NCBI RefSeq assembly: GCF_014281055.1
Contig: NZ_JACRSE010000002.1
Coordinates: forward strand, 558,001 to 622,000
Origin: Fluviispira vulneris
GTDB taxonomy: Bacteria > Bdellovibrionota_B > Oligoflexia > Silvanigrellales > Silvanigrellaceae
Reading direction: 5' to 3'
DNA length: 64,000 nt
Each line of letters opens with the position of its first letter. Within the stretch, counting starts at the first letter, position 1. The notes beneath the pieces are model-generated. The model saw nothing but the letters and a program-made list of their open reading frames with translations. It ran no database searches and was not told the origin of the DNA. A program made the translations under genes and the position numbers. Below are positions 52,778 through 61,915 of the stretch, piece after piece.

Positions 52778-55700
52778 GTGTGTTATGAAATTAAAATAAG
52801 AAAAATTTTAGTCTGTTCTTTAGCGATTTTACTTGTTTCTTGTGGTAAATTGCAAAAAAAAGAAATATTATTAAAAAATGCTAATACTTATTTCGTCCCG
52901 CATACAAATGCTAAAAGAAAAGTTTATATAGATAATAAGAATGGAATTATAATTGTTCATGGTTTGAAAAAAATCAGTGAACTTGAAAAAAATAAAGATG
53001 AAATTATATTTCAATATGAGTCAAATTATGATCTATATGTGAATAAGATCTTAATGAAAAACTCGATTGTGACCATAGCGGATATTTTAAGTGCTTATAA
53101 GAATGAATTGCCAATCGAAATTCCGATTCATATTAAGAATAAGGTAAACTCAACAGATGAAAAAGTTTTTCTATTAACTTTTTCCCGTTTGCCAATTTTA
53201 GAAATTAAAGAGAATAATATTTTAAAACATCCAGTAATAAGAAATAATAGTATTTCAATTACAAAATATAATGATGAAAATATTTTTAATGCTGACATAA
53301 AGATAAATATAAGAGGGAAGGGGAGTGTAAAAAACCCAAAATCTTCTTATGCGATCTATGGTGATGACAATTTTTCAAATTATTTGAAAGATAATTTGAA
53401 AATATACTCTAAATCGAATGAATATAGTTTGTTGTCTTCATACAATGACTCATCTTTTTTAAGAGAAAAGTTTGCTCACGATCTATTCAATAGACAAATC
53501 TTGGGTAATGAGATTCATGAAACCATTCGTATGCATTATGTAGATGTATTTATCGAAGGTGAGTACGTTGGGGTGTATGCTCTCATGAACACGCTCAATC
53601 CATCGGACTTAGTTTTTGAAAACAAAGATGAGAATAAATATTCGATGCTTGAAATGAATGCACAGAATCTTTACTCCATTAAAAAAAGTAATGAAAAATC
53701 ATTAAGCGAAGCATTGCTTGGTCAAAAAGTTGATTTTTTTAGTGAAGGAAAGTTACATAACAATGCTTCAGGTTTAGCTCCATTTGCGAATCGAAATGTT
53801 TTGTGTCACCCAGATTATGTTAATTTAATTGATAAAAAATATGGGTTTGCGTATTTATCAACGATATTGGCTTTGCAAGCGGTCGATAATATAACGAATA
53901 ATGTTCATTTAGCCATTCACCCAGCTTTAAGTAAAAGTGAATTATGGAATAAAGAACATATGTTCTTGCCCAATTTTAAAATATATTACATACCTTGGGA
54001 TCTAGATATGTCCTTAGGAGCAATGGGTTGGAAAAAAGAAATTGTATTTCAGTTTGACGTGAATAACTATAATAAAATATATAATTATAACGGAATATTT
54101 ACAAAACCTCCATATAATGTTCCGTTAGAAAATCAGGCAAGTCTTTTGACTTGTTATACAAGATCTTATGGAACTCATGTTAGCTTTAAAGATGAGTTTA
54201 ATAAATATTGGCTAGAAAATAAAGAACATTATAATGGACATTTTAGTAATATCCGCATTAAAAAAGAGTTAAGTGAAAATTTTAATATTTTAGATGAAAA
54301 TGGGGCTTATGCAAGGGAGTTTAAGCGTTGGTCATCCCGTTCAGGCAGTAAATTTTCTACTTATGATTTAAATCAATTGATGGGTTGGATAGACAACCGC
54401 CTTAGCTTTGTCGAAAAAGAATTTTTGAAAATTGATACAAAAGAGATTATTAAATATAAGAAAAAACAAAGCGTTCGTGATCACTCCAATATCAATGTTA
54501 TTCATTTTGACCCTAAACAAGTACAACTTTCTATAGAAACAAAAGAACATATCACTGGACAAAGTGATTCAAACTTTGATCGTAATATTTTTAATAATGC
54601 TGCATTAACAATAACAGATCTTTATGCACAAGATAAAAATAATATAGCCGGTCTTACAGGTGGTTTTTTTGAATACTGGTACAATGGAAAATTTGTGCAT
54701 TATCAAGATAACCATTTAGATGATAACGATATTAATAATCATTTTAAAGTATTTAATGACAGAATGATTCATACCTGTGATAAAGAAGGTTATTATCCCA
54801 AAGATGGTGTTGTTACATTACCAATTGGAATATTAAAAATAAATAATAAATGGTATACATCTGAAGAAAATTTATCAGATGTTGTTGGGTGGAATGAAAA
54901 AGGTGAATATATAATTGATAGAGTTAAAGTCGTTTGGGATGTTGTAACAGGGACAGGCACATCGCTTTTTAAAAATCTTAAAAAGATTGATTCAAATTTT
55001 GTTTTATCTTCGCCAAAAATAAATGTCTTTCGCTCCGATGCAATCGATCAAGATGGAAGTCCGGATTACATAAGTAAGAATATTACTCTAAAAAGAGAAA
55101 CTCAAAACATTGTGATCTACTTTGATACTTTTTCGGATAGAACCAGAACTCCAGATGACGGTTTAGAAATAATCGTAGAAAATAATTATATTCGAGAGAT
55201 TACTCATAAAGGGAATAACATTATACCTAAAAATGGTTTTGTCGTTTCTATAAGCAAAGAATATATAAAAAATAGCGAATTGATGAAAGAAATTGAAAAT
55301 CTACAGGTTGGCACACCACTGCACGCTATATATGAATATTTAGATGCTAATAATAAACCTACTAATATATTTGATAATATGACTTTTATTCGTGGTAAAG
55401 TTCAGGCTCTTGTCTTGAATAAGAAAACCGCTGTGGTTAAATCTGTAGGAAATATTCGTAATGTATTCATCGATTCTACACGGAAAGTAAAAAATCTTCC
55501 TCAATACCTTGATGTAGATTTTTATGGAAAAAAGCATCCAAGAACTGCGTTGTGCTTTAGAAAAGATCTAAAAAATGGAGATATTGTTGAATCTAAGTGG
55601 TCCTTGGTATTGGTCGATGGACGGCAAAGAACCTCCTTTGGCATGAGAATAAATGAATTATCCGATTATCTTGTCAATCATTTAAAGTGTGATGATGCTA

Positions 55701-55843
55701 TTAATTTAGATGGAGGAAGTTCAGCTAATATGATCGCGCATGGCTTAAAAATGAATGTCAGTGGCTCATGGAGAGGTTATTGTTCAGGAATACCAAGACC
55801 TGTTTCCGATGCGATTGTTCTTAAAGAAAAAAGCTCAAAATGA
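52778..55843 (+). CDS. Lipoprotein fusing a CotH-like kinase and a phosphodiester glycosidase (NAGPA) domain
   Basis: A 1021-residue protein with a lipoprotein signal (ILVCSLAILLVSCGK, lipobox Cys). Residues about 130-560 match the CotH spore-coat kinase fold: INIRGKGSVKNPKSSYAIYG, SYNDSSFLREKFAHDLFN, VDVFIEGEYVGVYALMNTLN and YIPWDLDMSLGAMG. Residues about 600-1021 resemble NAGPA (phosphodiester glycosidase): GLTGGFFEYWYNGKF near 627, then WSLVLVDGRQRTSFGM and AINLDGGSSANM near 976. CotH domains phosphorylate proteins; NAGPA cleaves GlcNAc from phosphodiesters. The start is GTG with AGGTGA just upstream. Catalytic function is inferred from motifs; the partner and substrate are unknown. Confidence 0.8.
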   Translation: MCYEIKIRKILVCSLAILLVSCGKLQKKEILLKNANTYFVPHTNAKRKVYIDNKNGIIIVHGLKKISELEKNKDEIIFQYESNYDLYVNKILMKNSIVTIADILSAYKNELPIEIPIHIKNKVNSTDEKVFLLTFSRLPILEIKENNILKHPVIRNNSISITKYNDENIFNADIKINIRGKGSVKNPKSSYAIYGDDNFSNYLKDNLKIYSKSNEYSLLSSYNDSSFLREKFAHDLFNRQILGNEIHETIRMHYVDVFIEGEYVGVYALMNTLNPSDLVFENKDENKYSMLEMNAQNLYSIKKSNEKSLSEALLGQKVDFFSEGKLHNNASGLAPFANRNVLCHPDYVNLIDKKYGFAYLSTILALQAVDNITNNVHLAIHPALSKSELWNKEHMFLPNFKIYYIPWDLDMSLGAMGWKKEIVFQFDVNNYNKIYNYNGIFTKPPYNVPLENQASLLTCYTRSYGTHVSFKDEFNKYWLENKEHYNGHFSNIRIKKELSENFNILDENGAYAREFKRWSSRSGSKFSTYDLNQLMGWIDNRLSFVEKEFLKIDTKEIIKYKKKQSVRDHSNINVIHFDPKQVQLSIETKEHITGQSDSNFDRNIFNNAALTITDLYAQDKNNIAGLTGGFFEYWYNGKFVHYQDNHLDDNDINNHFKVFNDRMIHTCDKEGYYPKDGVVTLPIGILKINNKWYTSEENLSDVVGWNEKGEYIIDRVKVVWDVVTGTGTSLFKNLKKIDSNFVLSSPKINVFRSDAIDQDGSPDYISKNITLKRETQNIVIYFDTFSDRTRTPDDGLEIIVENNYIREITHKGNNIIPKNGFVVSISKEYIKNSELMKEIENLQVGTPLHAIYEYLDANNKPTNIFDNMTFIRGKVQALVLNKKTAVVKSVGNIRNVFIDSTRKVKNLPQYLDVDFYGKKHPRTALCFRKDLKNGDIVESKWSLVLVDGRQRTSFGMRINELSDYLVNHLKCDDAINLDGGSSANMIAHGLKMNVSGSWRGYCSGIPRPVSDAIVLKEKSSK

Positions 55844-55862
55844 TCATTTGATCCTTTTGAGC
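55833..55862. terminator. Shared hairpin across two convergent stop codons
   Basis: GCTCAAAA and TTTTGAGC form an 8-bp stem around 14 bases that include both stop codons (55841-55843 and 55844-55846). The convergent genes therefore use one hairpin inside their own ends. Confidence 0.55.
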
Positions 55863-56515
55863 CTTTGATAAATTTCCAGTACATCAATTGGAAATTTAGG
55901 ATCCTGCACTGCTTCGATAGGCAGTTGTAGATTTTCTGCAATGATTTCTTGAATGCGGGAAAGATGTAAGTTTGTTCGCTCCAATTGGCTTTTTTTAGCC
56001 CATTTTGCAGCAGCAACAATAAGACTTGAAACTTGATCGGCAGTGAGTTTTTCAGTGTTGATTGTCACGTCAAAGTCACTGTGATCATCGATATCTAAGC
56101 CATAAAGTCTTAAATATCTTTTTCTATTTTGCTCGTCTCGCTTCAATGTTTTATAAAGAACTTGCTCATAACTCGATTCTTTCTCACTTTCGCGCCGATT
56201 GATACGAGTCGCTCTCGTTTCGAGAGGGGCATGTAACCAGATGCGCAGTTCTGCATCCATTAACCAAGCTGCTAAGCGGGTTCCAACGACAATATTTTCA
56301 TTGGAAATTGCGTTTCGAATAAGAGTTAAATCTGTTAAATAATCATAGATAAGATTTGTACTTGCTTCTTTGTGAATTTCTTCAAAATTTAAAGATAAAT
56401 CACGCGCTAAATCGCGGAATGTGTAGTTTACTATTTTGAGCTGAAGAGCTTTACCAACATTTGTTGTTGCTGTTGTGTTGCCGCATCCGCTATGTCCTGA
56501 AATTGCAATTCTCAT
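55844..56515 (-). CDS. Cytidylate kinase-like P-loop protein
   Basis: A 223-residue nucleotide kinase of the cytidylate-kinase-like family. IAISGHSGCGNTTATTNVGK is the P loop (an Asn replaces the usual Lys before the Thr pair), and VGTRLAAWLMDAELRIWLHA and RATRINRRESEKESSYEQV (lid arginines) follow. The changed P-loop lysine is notable, because that residue normally binds the phosphates. The start at 56515 has GGAG seven bases upstream. It is divergent from gatC. Confidence 0.75.
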   Translation of the reverse strand: MRIAISGHSGCGNTTATTNVGKALQLKIVNYTFRDLARDLSLNFEEIHKEASTNLIYDYLTDLTLIRNAISNENIVVGTRLAAWLMDAELRIWLHAPLETRATRINRRESEKESSYEQVLYKTLKRDEQNRKRYLRLYGLDIDDHSDFDVTINTEKLTADQVSSLIVAAAKWAKKSQLERTNLHLSRIQEIIAENLQLPIEAVQDPKFPIDVLEIYQRLKRIK

Positions 56516-56636
56516 GAGAGTCTCCATTTTTTACGCGTCGCTTTATCCATAAATGCATTTGTTGGTTGATTCAATGCTCATGTCAGTTTAGTTTAACAAA
56601 TTGTCTATTGGATAGCTTTGAAAGGATTTTTCATTT

Positions 56637-56972
56637 ATGACAACTGATTTTTCACGTGAATCCGTAAAACGTATAGCTGAACTGAGCAGATTGCATCTGT
56701 CAGAAGATGAAATAACACGTTATCAAAAAGAACTAGCTAAAATTCTTCAAGCCTTTGAAGCACTCTCACAGGTGCCGTTGCCTGAGGAGCTTTCCGGTGA
56801 TGCCCGCTCAGCGCTTGGTCTAGCAAAAGGGCTTGCTGCCGATGAATCTCTTTCGAGAATGCGCCCCGATGAAGCTAAAAATACGATCGCTACGCCGGAT
56901 TTTCTTGCGCAAGCTCCCGATAGGGAAGGTGTTTTTCTAAGAGTTCCGGCTATATTAGCATCATCAACTTAA
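56637..56972 (+). CDS. gatC: Asp/Glu-tRNA amidotransferase subunit C
   Basis: A 111-residue scaffold. VKRIAELSRLHLSEDEITRY and the acidic helices with RMRPDEAKNT and PDREGVFLRVPAIL are typical of GatC, which wraps around GatA and GatB. It begins gatC-gatA-gatB in order with 20- and 24-base gaps. AAAGGA precedes ATG. Confidence 0.93.
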   Translation: MTTDFSRESVKRIAELSRLHLSEDEITRYQKELAKILQAFEALSQVPLPEELSGDARSALGLAKGLAADESLSRMRPDEAKNTIATPDFLAQAPDREGVFLRVPAILASST

Positions 56973-56992
56973 TAAGAATAAGAGAATTCATT

Positions 56993-58474
56993 ATGAGTCA
57001 TAAAAATAAATTTAGTTCTGAATTTGTCAATAATATAAATCAGCATTCAGCTTATTCTTTGGCAAAAGCATTCCGGACGGGAGAAAGAAAACCCAGTCAA
57101 TATTTGGAAGAACTGTTTGAGCACATAGAAAAGCAAAACCCTGAATTGAATGCTTTGACAAATCTTCAAAAAGAATATGCATTTGCCCGAGCAAAGGAAT
57201 TGGAAAGCAAAAAGCCTGAAGCCGACCAACTTCTTTATGGAGTTCCTGTTGTCATAAAAGAAAATATTCAAAAGATTGGTTTTTCAGTAGAATGTGCCTC
57301 AAAAATGCTGAAAGGTTATCGTGGTCAATTCGATGCCACAGCTATCGCCTCATTAGAAAAAGCAGGAGCCATACTTATAGCGAGTGCGAATATGGATGAA
57401 TTTGCTATGGGTTCTGCAAATGAACACAGTGCGCATGGAGCAGTTAAGAATCCTCACGATCTCAACCGCGTGAGTGGGGGATCGAGCGGTGGCTCATCCG
57501 TTGCTTGTGCGGCAGGTTTTGCTCCTATTTCATTGGGTTCTGATACAGGTGGGAGTGTCCGAGAACCAGCAGCTTTTTGTGGCATATTTGGCTTCAAACC
57601 CACTTATGGGCGAGTTTCACGCTATGGTCTCGTTGCGTTTGGCTCAAGTCTCGATCAGATTTCGCCCTTTGCTAGAACGGTTGAAGATCTCGACCTCGTT
57701 CTCAAAGTGATAGGGCATGAAGATCCACTTGATGCCACGACACTTAGAGGCTGTTATGAATCTCAAATAGAAAAAGCAACTCTGAAAGGAAAAAAAGTAG
57801 GAGTTATCCGTAGTCTATTAAAATCTGGATTGGATGAAAATGTCTCCGAACAGTTTACAAATCTAGAAGAAAGTTTAAAAAAACAAGGTGTTGAATTCGT
57901 AGATATTGAAATTCCGTCTTTGTCTCACACTTTAAGTGTTTATTATGTCATTGCCTGTGCAGAAGCTTCGAGCAATTTATCGCGCTTTGATGGCATTCGC
58001 TTCGGTCACCGAGCTGAAAATACCGATGATTTAGCAGACCTGTACAGTAAGTCTCGTTCAGAGGGTTTTGGTGCCGAAGTGAAGCGTAGAATTATGCTAG
58101 GGACATTTACTTTAAGTGCTGGTTACTATGATGCCTTTTATGGGCGAGCTCTCGCTGTGCGTGATATGATGGCGAAGGAGTTTGCAGCAGTTTTTGAAGA
58201 ATTAGATTTTATTTATATGCCTACAGCACCTACAAGTGCATTTAAATTTGGTGAAAATTCTCATGATCCACTCAAAGAGTATCTGTATGATGTTTTTACT
58301 ATTCCCGCTAACTTAACAGGAATTCCCGCAATATCTTTGCCGGCAAAAGTGAAAGAAGGATGCTTACCTGTTGGGCTTCAGTTTATGGCTGCTAAGGGAA
58401 GGGATGCTGAATTGATTGCGTTTGCTGCAGCTCTCGAAAAAGCAAAACTGGTTGGAACAACAGCACTGGTCTGA
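56993..58474 (+). CDS. gatA: Asp/Glu-tRNA amidotransferase subunit A
   Basis: Releases ammonia from glutamine for GatB. The amidase signature is intact: Lys in VVIKENIQ, SGGSSGGSSVACAAGF with the cis-Ser, and SDTGGSVREPAAFCGIFGFK with the nucleophile Ser. It is 493 residues, as usual. Its presence implies that Gln-tRNA and/or Asn-tRNA is made by transamidation. Confidence 0.97.
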   Translation: MSHKNKFSSEFVNNINQHSAYSLAKAFRTGERKPSQYLEELFEHIEKQNPELNALTNLQKEYAFARAKELESKKPEADQLLYGVPVVIKENIQKIGFSVECASKMLKGYRGQFDATAIASLEKAGAILIASANMDEFAMGSANEHSAHGAVKNPHDLNRVSGGSSGGSSVACAAGFAPISLGSDTGGSVREPAAFCGIFGFKPTYGRVSRYGLVAFGSSLDQISPFARTVEDLDLVLKVIGHEDPLDATTLRGCYESQIEKATLKGKKVGVIRSLLKSGLDENVSEQFTNLEESLKKQGVEFVDIEIPSLSHTLSVYYVIACAEASSNLSRFDGIRFGHRAENTDDLADLYSKSRSEGFGAEVKRRIMLGTFTLSAGYYDAFYGRALAVRDMMAKEFAAVFEELDFIYMPTAPTSAFKFGENSHDPLKEYLYDVFTIPANLTGIPAISLPAKVKEGCLPVGLQFMAAKGRDAELIAFAAALEKAKLVGTTALV

Positions 58475-58498
58475 ACTCTTCTAAAGGTAACAAAATTT

Positions 58499-59998
58499 AT
58501 GAGCGAAAATAATTTAACAAGTTATCCAAAAGTACTTGAGATAATGAAAAAATATGATGTTGTTATTGGTATTGAAGTACACTGTCAATTAGCAACCAAA
58601 AGTAAAATGTTTAGCTATGCCAAAAATGCATATGGCGATTCACCTAATTCTAATATTGATCCGACTTGTTTAGGATTACCAGGAGCTTTACCAACAATTA
58701 ATGAAGAGTGTGTAAACTTAGCTATCCGTATGGGATTGGCGCTTAAAAGTGACATCCAACCCGTGAGTGTTTTTGCACGGAAAAATTATTTTTACCCTGA
58801 CTTACCTAAGGGATATCAAATCACTCAATATGATAAACCCATTTGTTTTGGCGGTGAACTTCAACTTGCAAGTGGTAAAAAAGTGAGAATTGAGCGTGTG
58901 CAAATTGAAGAAGATGCAGGTAAAAATATTCACGTAGGTGCTACTTCACTCGTTGATTACAACCGCTCCGGAGTGGGGCTGATTGAAATTGTCAGTGCTC
59001 CAGATATGACTTCTCCAGAAGAAGCTAGTGATTATTTGCGAAAATTACATAGCTATGTTGTTAATTTAGATATTTCTGAGGGTGATTTAGAGCGAGGAAA
59101 TTTTCGTGCGGATGCCAATGTTTCTATTAAGCCAAAGGGTTCAAATGTACTTGGCCAACGCTGTGAAATTAAAAATGTGAACTCATTTAAATATTTAGAA
59201 AAAGCTATTGCATATGAAGTGGAACGCCAATTCGAAGTGCTCGAATCAGGCGGTACAATTCATATGGAAACGAGAGGATATGATAGCGATAAAAACATAA
59301 CAATTGGTCAACGTAGTAAAGAATCAGCAAAAGATTATCGATATTTTCCAGAGCCAGATTTGCCTCCGCTCGTTGTATCTAAAGAGAGAATTGAAAAAGT
59401 CAGAAGTCAAATGCCTGAGTTACCAGAAAGCAAAGCAGCACGTTTTATAGAAAAGTATGGACTTCCTGAATACGACGCCAAGGTCATCACATCTTCAAGA
59501 ATTAATAGTGCTTATTTTGAATCATTAGTTAATTCATTGCTTGGTAAAGTTGATCCTAAAAATATCTCAAATTATTTTATGACAGATGTTATGAGAGCGA
59601 GTAAGGTTTTTGCAGAAGAAAAGGGAATTTCTCTGGATGAATTGCAACAGGTTCCTGTTTCTTTAGAAAATAGCAATGCTCTTTTAAGTTTACAAGCTTC
59701 AGGAACAATAAGCGGACGTATTGCTAAAGAAATTTTTGAGGAAATGATTTTAAGTGGAAAATCACCAGTTGAAATTGTTAAAGAAAAAAACTTAATTCAA
59801 ATTTCAGATGAAACTTCGATAGCTAAAATTTGTGAACAAGTTATTTTAGAGAATCCTGAGCAACTTGCTCAGTATTTGTCTGGAAAAGAAAAACTTTTTG
59901 GCTTTTTTGTAGGTCAAACTATGAAAATTTCTGGTGGTAAATTAAACCCAAGTAAAGTTAATGAAATGTTAAAAAAATTACTTGAATCAAAAAAGTAA
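58499..59998 (+). CDS. gatB: Asp/Glu-tRNA amidotransferase subunit B
   Basis: Transfers ammonia to misacylated tRNA. VVIGIEVHCQLATKSKMF is the typical opening, and ERVQIEEDAGKNIHV, DYNRSGVGLIEIVSAPDMTS and GNFRADANVSIKPKG follow. The C-terminal YqeY-like helical domain is present (ISGRIAKEIFEEMILSGKSP). 499 residues. AAAGG lies ahead of ATG. Confidence 0.97.
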   Translation: MSENNLTSYPKVLEIMKKYDVVIGIEVHCQLATKSKMFSYAKNAYGDSPNSNIDPTCLGLPGALPTINEECVNLAIRMGLALKSDIQPVSVFARKNYFYPDLPKGYQITQYDKPICFGGELQLASGKKVRIERVQIEEDAGKNIHVGATSLVDYNRSGVGLIEIVSAPDMTSPEEASDYLRKLHSYVVNLDISEGDLERGNFRADANVSIKPKGSNVLGQRCEIKNVNSFKYLEKAIAYEVERQFEVLESGGTIHMETRGYDSDKNITIGQRSKESAKDYRYFPEPDLPPLVVSKERIEKVRSQMPELPESKAARFIEKYGLPEYDAKVITSSRINSAYFESLVNSLLGKVDPKNISNYFMTDVMRASKVFAEEKGISLDELQQVPVSLENSNALLSLQASGTISGRIAKEIFEEMILSGKSPVEIVKEKNLIQISDETSIAKICEQVILENPEQLAQYLSGKEKLFGFFVGQTMKISGGKLNPSKVNEMLKKLLESKK

Positions 59999-60019
59999 TT
60001 TTAATTATAAATATAAGGT

Positions 60020-60047
60020 TCCACCGAATTTTTTTAAATTCGGTGGA
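60020..60047 (+). terminator. Hairpin after gatB
   Basis: TCCACCGAATTT-TTTT-AAATTCGGTGGA, a perfect 12-bp stem with a 4-base loop, starts 22 bases after the gatB stop. Only a short T group follows, but the stem is strong. It probably closes gatCAB. Confidence 0.75.
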
Positions 60048-60224
60048 GTTTCCAACCTATTCGCATTGTCTGTTTACATTAAAATGACTATAACTGATTC
60101 TTTGCATATTGTCAAATTCTTCATGGCTAACATACTAAAATTAATAAGCAAAGAGTATTAAAAAAGAAAAAAATAGGATAGGTCTTTTGGGATATTTAAT
60201 ATTCGAATTTGATTTATCAAAAAT

Positions 60225-60860
60225 TTATCTAATTCCTACAGTAAAAATATCGATATATTGTTTTGCCAATTCAAAGCATTCTTCCTGTGGAATACCAAGT
60301 AAAGCTTGACGATTAAAGCCTATCATAAAGGCCAAAGAATAAATCATCATAACCAAAGCTTCGCAATCACATTTTGAAGAAATATCGCCCATCAATTGTC
60401 TATGTTTGAAAAATTCAATCTGAGGTTTTAAGAAATCCATATCTTTAAATCTTATTTTAAAATCGTCAAACTCTGGATCCGTGATAGCTCTTGAAAGAAT
60501 AACTCTTAAAAGTTGCTCACTTTCTTTAAATTTTTCAATATATATTTTCATAATCAAATAAATTTGATCTTCAATTTTATTTGAATCACATAGACAATCT
60601 AATATATCTTTTTGACTGTTTACTCTGCCATTATTTATCACTGCAATGAGAAGATCTGATTTTGATTTAAAATAACGAAACAAAAGTCCATCAGAACATT
60701 TAGCTTCTTTAGCAATGTCACGAATGGTTGCTGCATCATAACCCTTTTCAGCAAAAACTTTTTTTGCACTACAGATAAAATCTTCAAAACGATCTTCTTT
60801 GTTTTTTCTTTGCCGTTTTACAATAGTTTGTGCTTTGGGTTCAGAGGATTCTGTTTGCAT
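60225..60860 (-). CDS. TetR-family transcriptional regulator
   Basis: A 211-residue repressor. The N-terminal helix-turn-helix, FEDFICSAKKVFAEKGYDAA through TIRDIAKEAKCSDGLLFRYF, is typical TetR, and the rest is a helical ligand-binding domain. A Lys/Arg-rich tail of about 20 residues precedes the HTH. It stands alone; no efflux or enzyme gene adjoins it. A perfect inverted repeat sits 24-48 bases upstream and probably gives autoregulation. The ligand is unknown. Confidence 0.9.
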   Translation of the reverse strand: MQTESSEPKAQTIVKRQRKNKEDRFEDFICSAKKVFAEKGYDAATIRDIAKEAKCSDGLLFRYFKSKSDLLIAVINNGRVNSQKDILDCLCDSNKIEDQIYLIMKIYIEKFKESEQLLRVILSRAITDPEFDDFKIRFKDMDFLKPQIEFFKHRQLMGDISSKCDCEALVMMIYSLAFMIGFNRQALLGIPQEECFELAKQYIDIFTVGIR

Positions 60861-60884
60861 GATAATTTTTCTGCACTTTCTCTA

Positions 60885-60908
60885 TTGAGTAAATAATCAA
60901 TTACTCAA
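60885..60908. promoter_or_regulatory. Probable TetR operator
   Basis: TTGAGTAA and TTACTCAA, a perfect 8-bp inverted repeat with an 8-base spacer (24 bases total), lie upstream of the tetR-family start. Length and symmetry fit operators of this family. Confidence 0.65.
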
Positions 60909-60989
60909 ATGTAAGATAGTGCGTAACCTAAGATCGGGCGAGAGTCAAGCTTATTGGCATATAACAAGATGATATCTTATAATAAAAAT

Positions 60990-61397
60990 CTATCTGAGTT
61001 TTTCAGGTTGTGTGTCGTAAACCCTTGGGAGCTCTTTCGACCAGCGGATAAGTTGAGCTTGTTCATTGCGCAAATAATCTGAAACTTTTTTCATGCTCGG
61101 ATCTGTGCGCATTTTATCTATGATATCTTGTAAAGTTAATATTCTATCTGCTTGCACATCTAGATTCATAATATCATCCATAATGGAATTGAATGTGTCC
61201 TTTTCATCAGGAGTCAAGCCCGTGGTTATGGAATGGCGATGGTATTTTTGAATCATATCTTTATCAGTGTTAATTATAATGGTACCATCGTCTCTTTTAT
61301 CTTCAACTACGCCTGGGTTCGTATAAATTCCAACTTTAGAAACATAATCTCCAACTTGAATAAATGCACCTTTTTGTGGTGGTGGAATATAAACCAT
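60990..61397 (-). CDS. Unknown protein, paralog of the upstream gene
   Basis: A 135-residue protein with a small strand-rich N-terminal part (GAFIQVGDYVSKVGIYTNPG then DDGTIIINTDKDMI) and a helical C-terminal part ending in NEQAQLIRW. It shares order and key residues with the protein at 61423: a G-D/N-D-x-V start, V-E-x-K, I-I-x-D, a G-L-x-P-x-x-K-D turn (TTGLTPDEKD versus RNGLEPALKD), and a final Y-L-x-N-E helix. No signal peptide or known family is visible. AGGAG precedes the ATG. Confidence 0.6.
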   Translation of the reverse strand: MVYIPPPQKGAFIQVGDYVSKVGIYTNPGVVEDKRDDGTIIINTDKDMIQKYHRHSITTGLTPDEKDTFNSIMDDIMNLDVQADRILTLQDIIDKMRTDPSMKKVSDYLRNEQAQLIRWSKELPRVYDTQPEKLR

Positions 61398-61422
61398 ATT
61401 TTTATCTCCTCATAAAAAACTT

Positions 61423-61803
61423 TCAAATGCCTAAGGTAATCGGATCAACTGCGAAGTTTTCAGGTGCAAATTTTTCTCTGACAATTCTGTATTGCAATTC
61501 ATTCTCTAAATATTTTATAATACGAGGATTGCCATTGGCTTGTTTTAAACTTTCAATTTTAGCGTAAAGATCTCTTATCTCTTGTCGCTTATCTTCATTT
61601 TCTTGGTCAGATAATGTGGTCATATAAGCGTCTTTTAAAGCGGGCTCTAAGCCGTTACGTATGCCAAATTTTGCATTTTCTTGAACTTTTTCAAAATTAG
61701 GATCTAGGATTATTTTGCCTGTCTTTGGATCAGTTTTTTCGACTCGAGTCGGATCCCCTTTGCGTGTCCAAACAATATCATTGGGTACAATTGCGAGTGG
61801 CAT
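61423..61803 (-). CDS. Unknown protein, paralog of the downstream gene
   Basis: A 126-residue protein with the same plan as its neighbour: a strand part (IVPNDIVWTRKGDPTRVEKT, GKIILDPNFE) and a helical part (NGLEPALKDAYMTTLSDQEN, IIKYLENELQYRIVRE). It looks like an ancient tandem duplication, diverged to roughly one residue in four by eye. The 25-base gap places both in one transcript. No family is recognised; the pattern of a small beta domain plus helices would suit a structural or phage-like accessory protein, which is a guess. Confidence 0.6.
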   Translation of the reverse strand: MPLAIVPNDIVWTRKGDPTRVEKTDPKTGKIILDPNFEKVQENAKFGIRNGLEPALKDAYMTTLSDQENEDKRQEIRDLYAKIESLKQANGNPRIIKYLENELQYRIVREKFAPENFAVDPITLGI

Positions 61804-61915
61804 GGAGTATTCCTATCTATTAATTGAATCTTTCAAGTACTATTGTTAGCTCCAATTAAATAATCATGTGAGGCATTTTTTTTCTTATGGACAGAGAATT
61901 GACATTAAAAAATGT

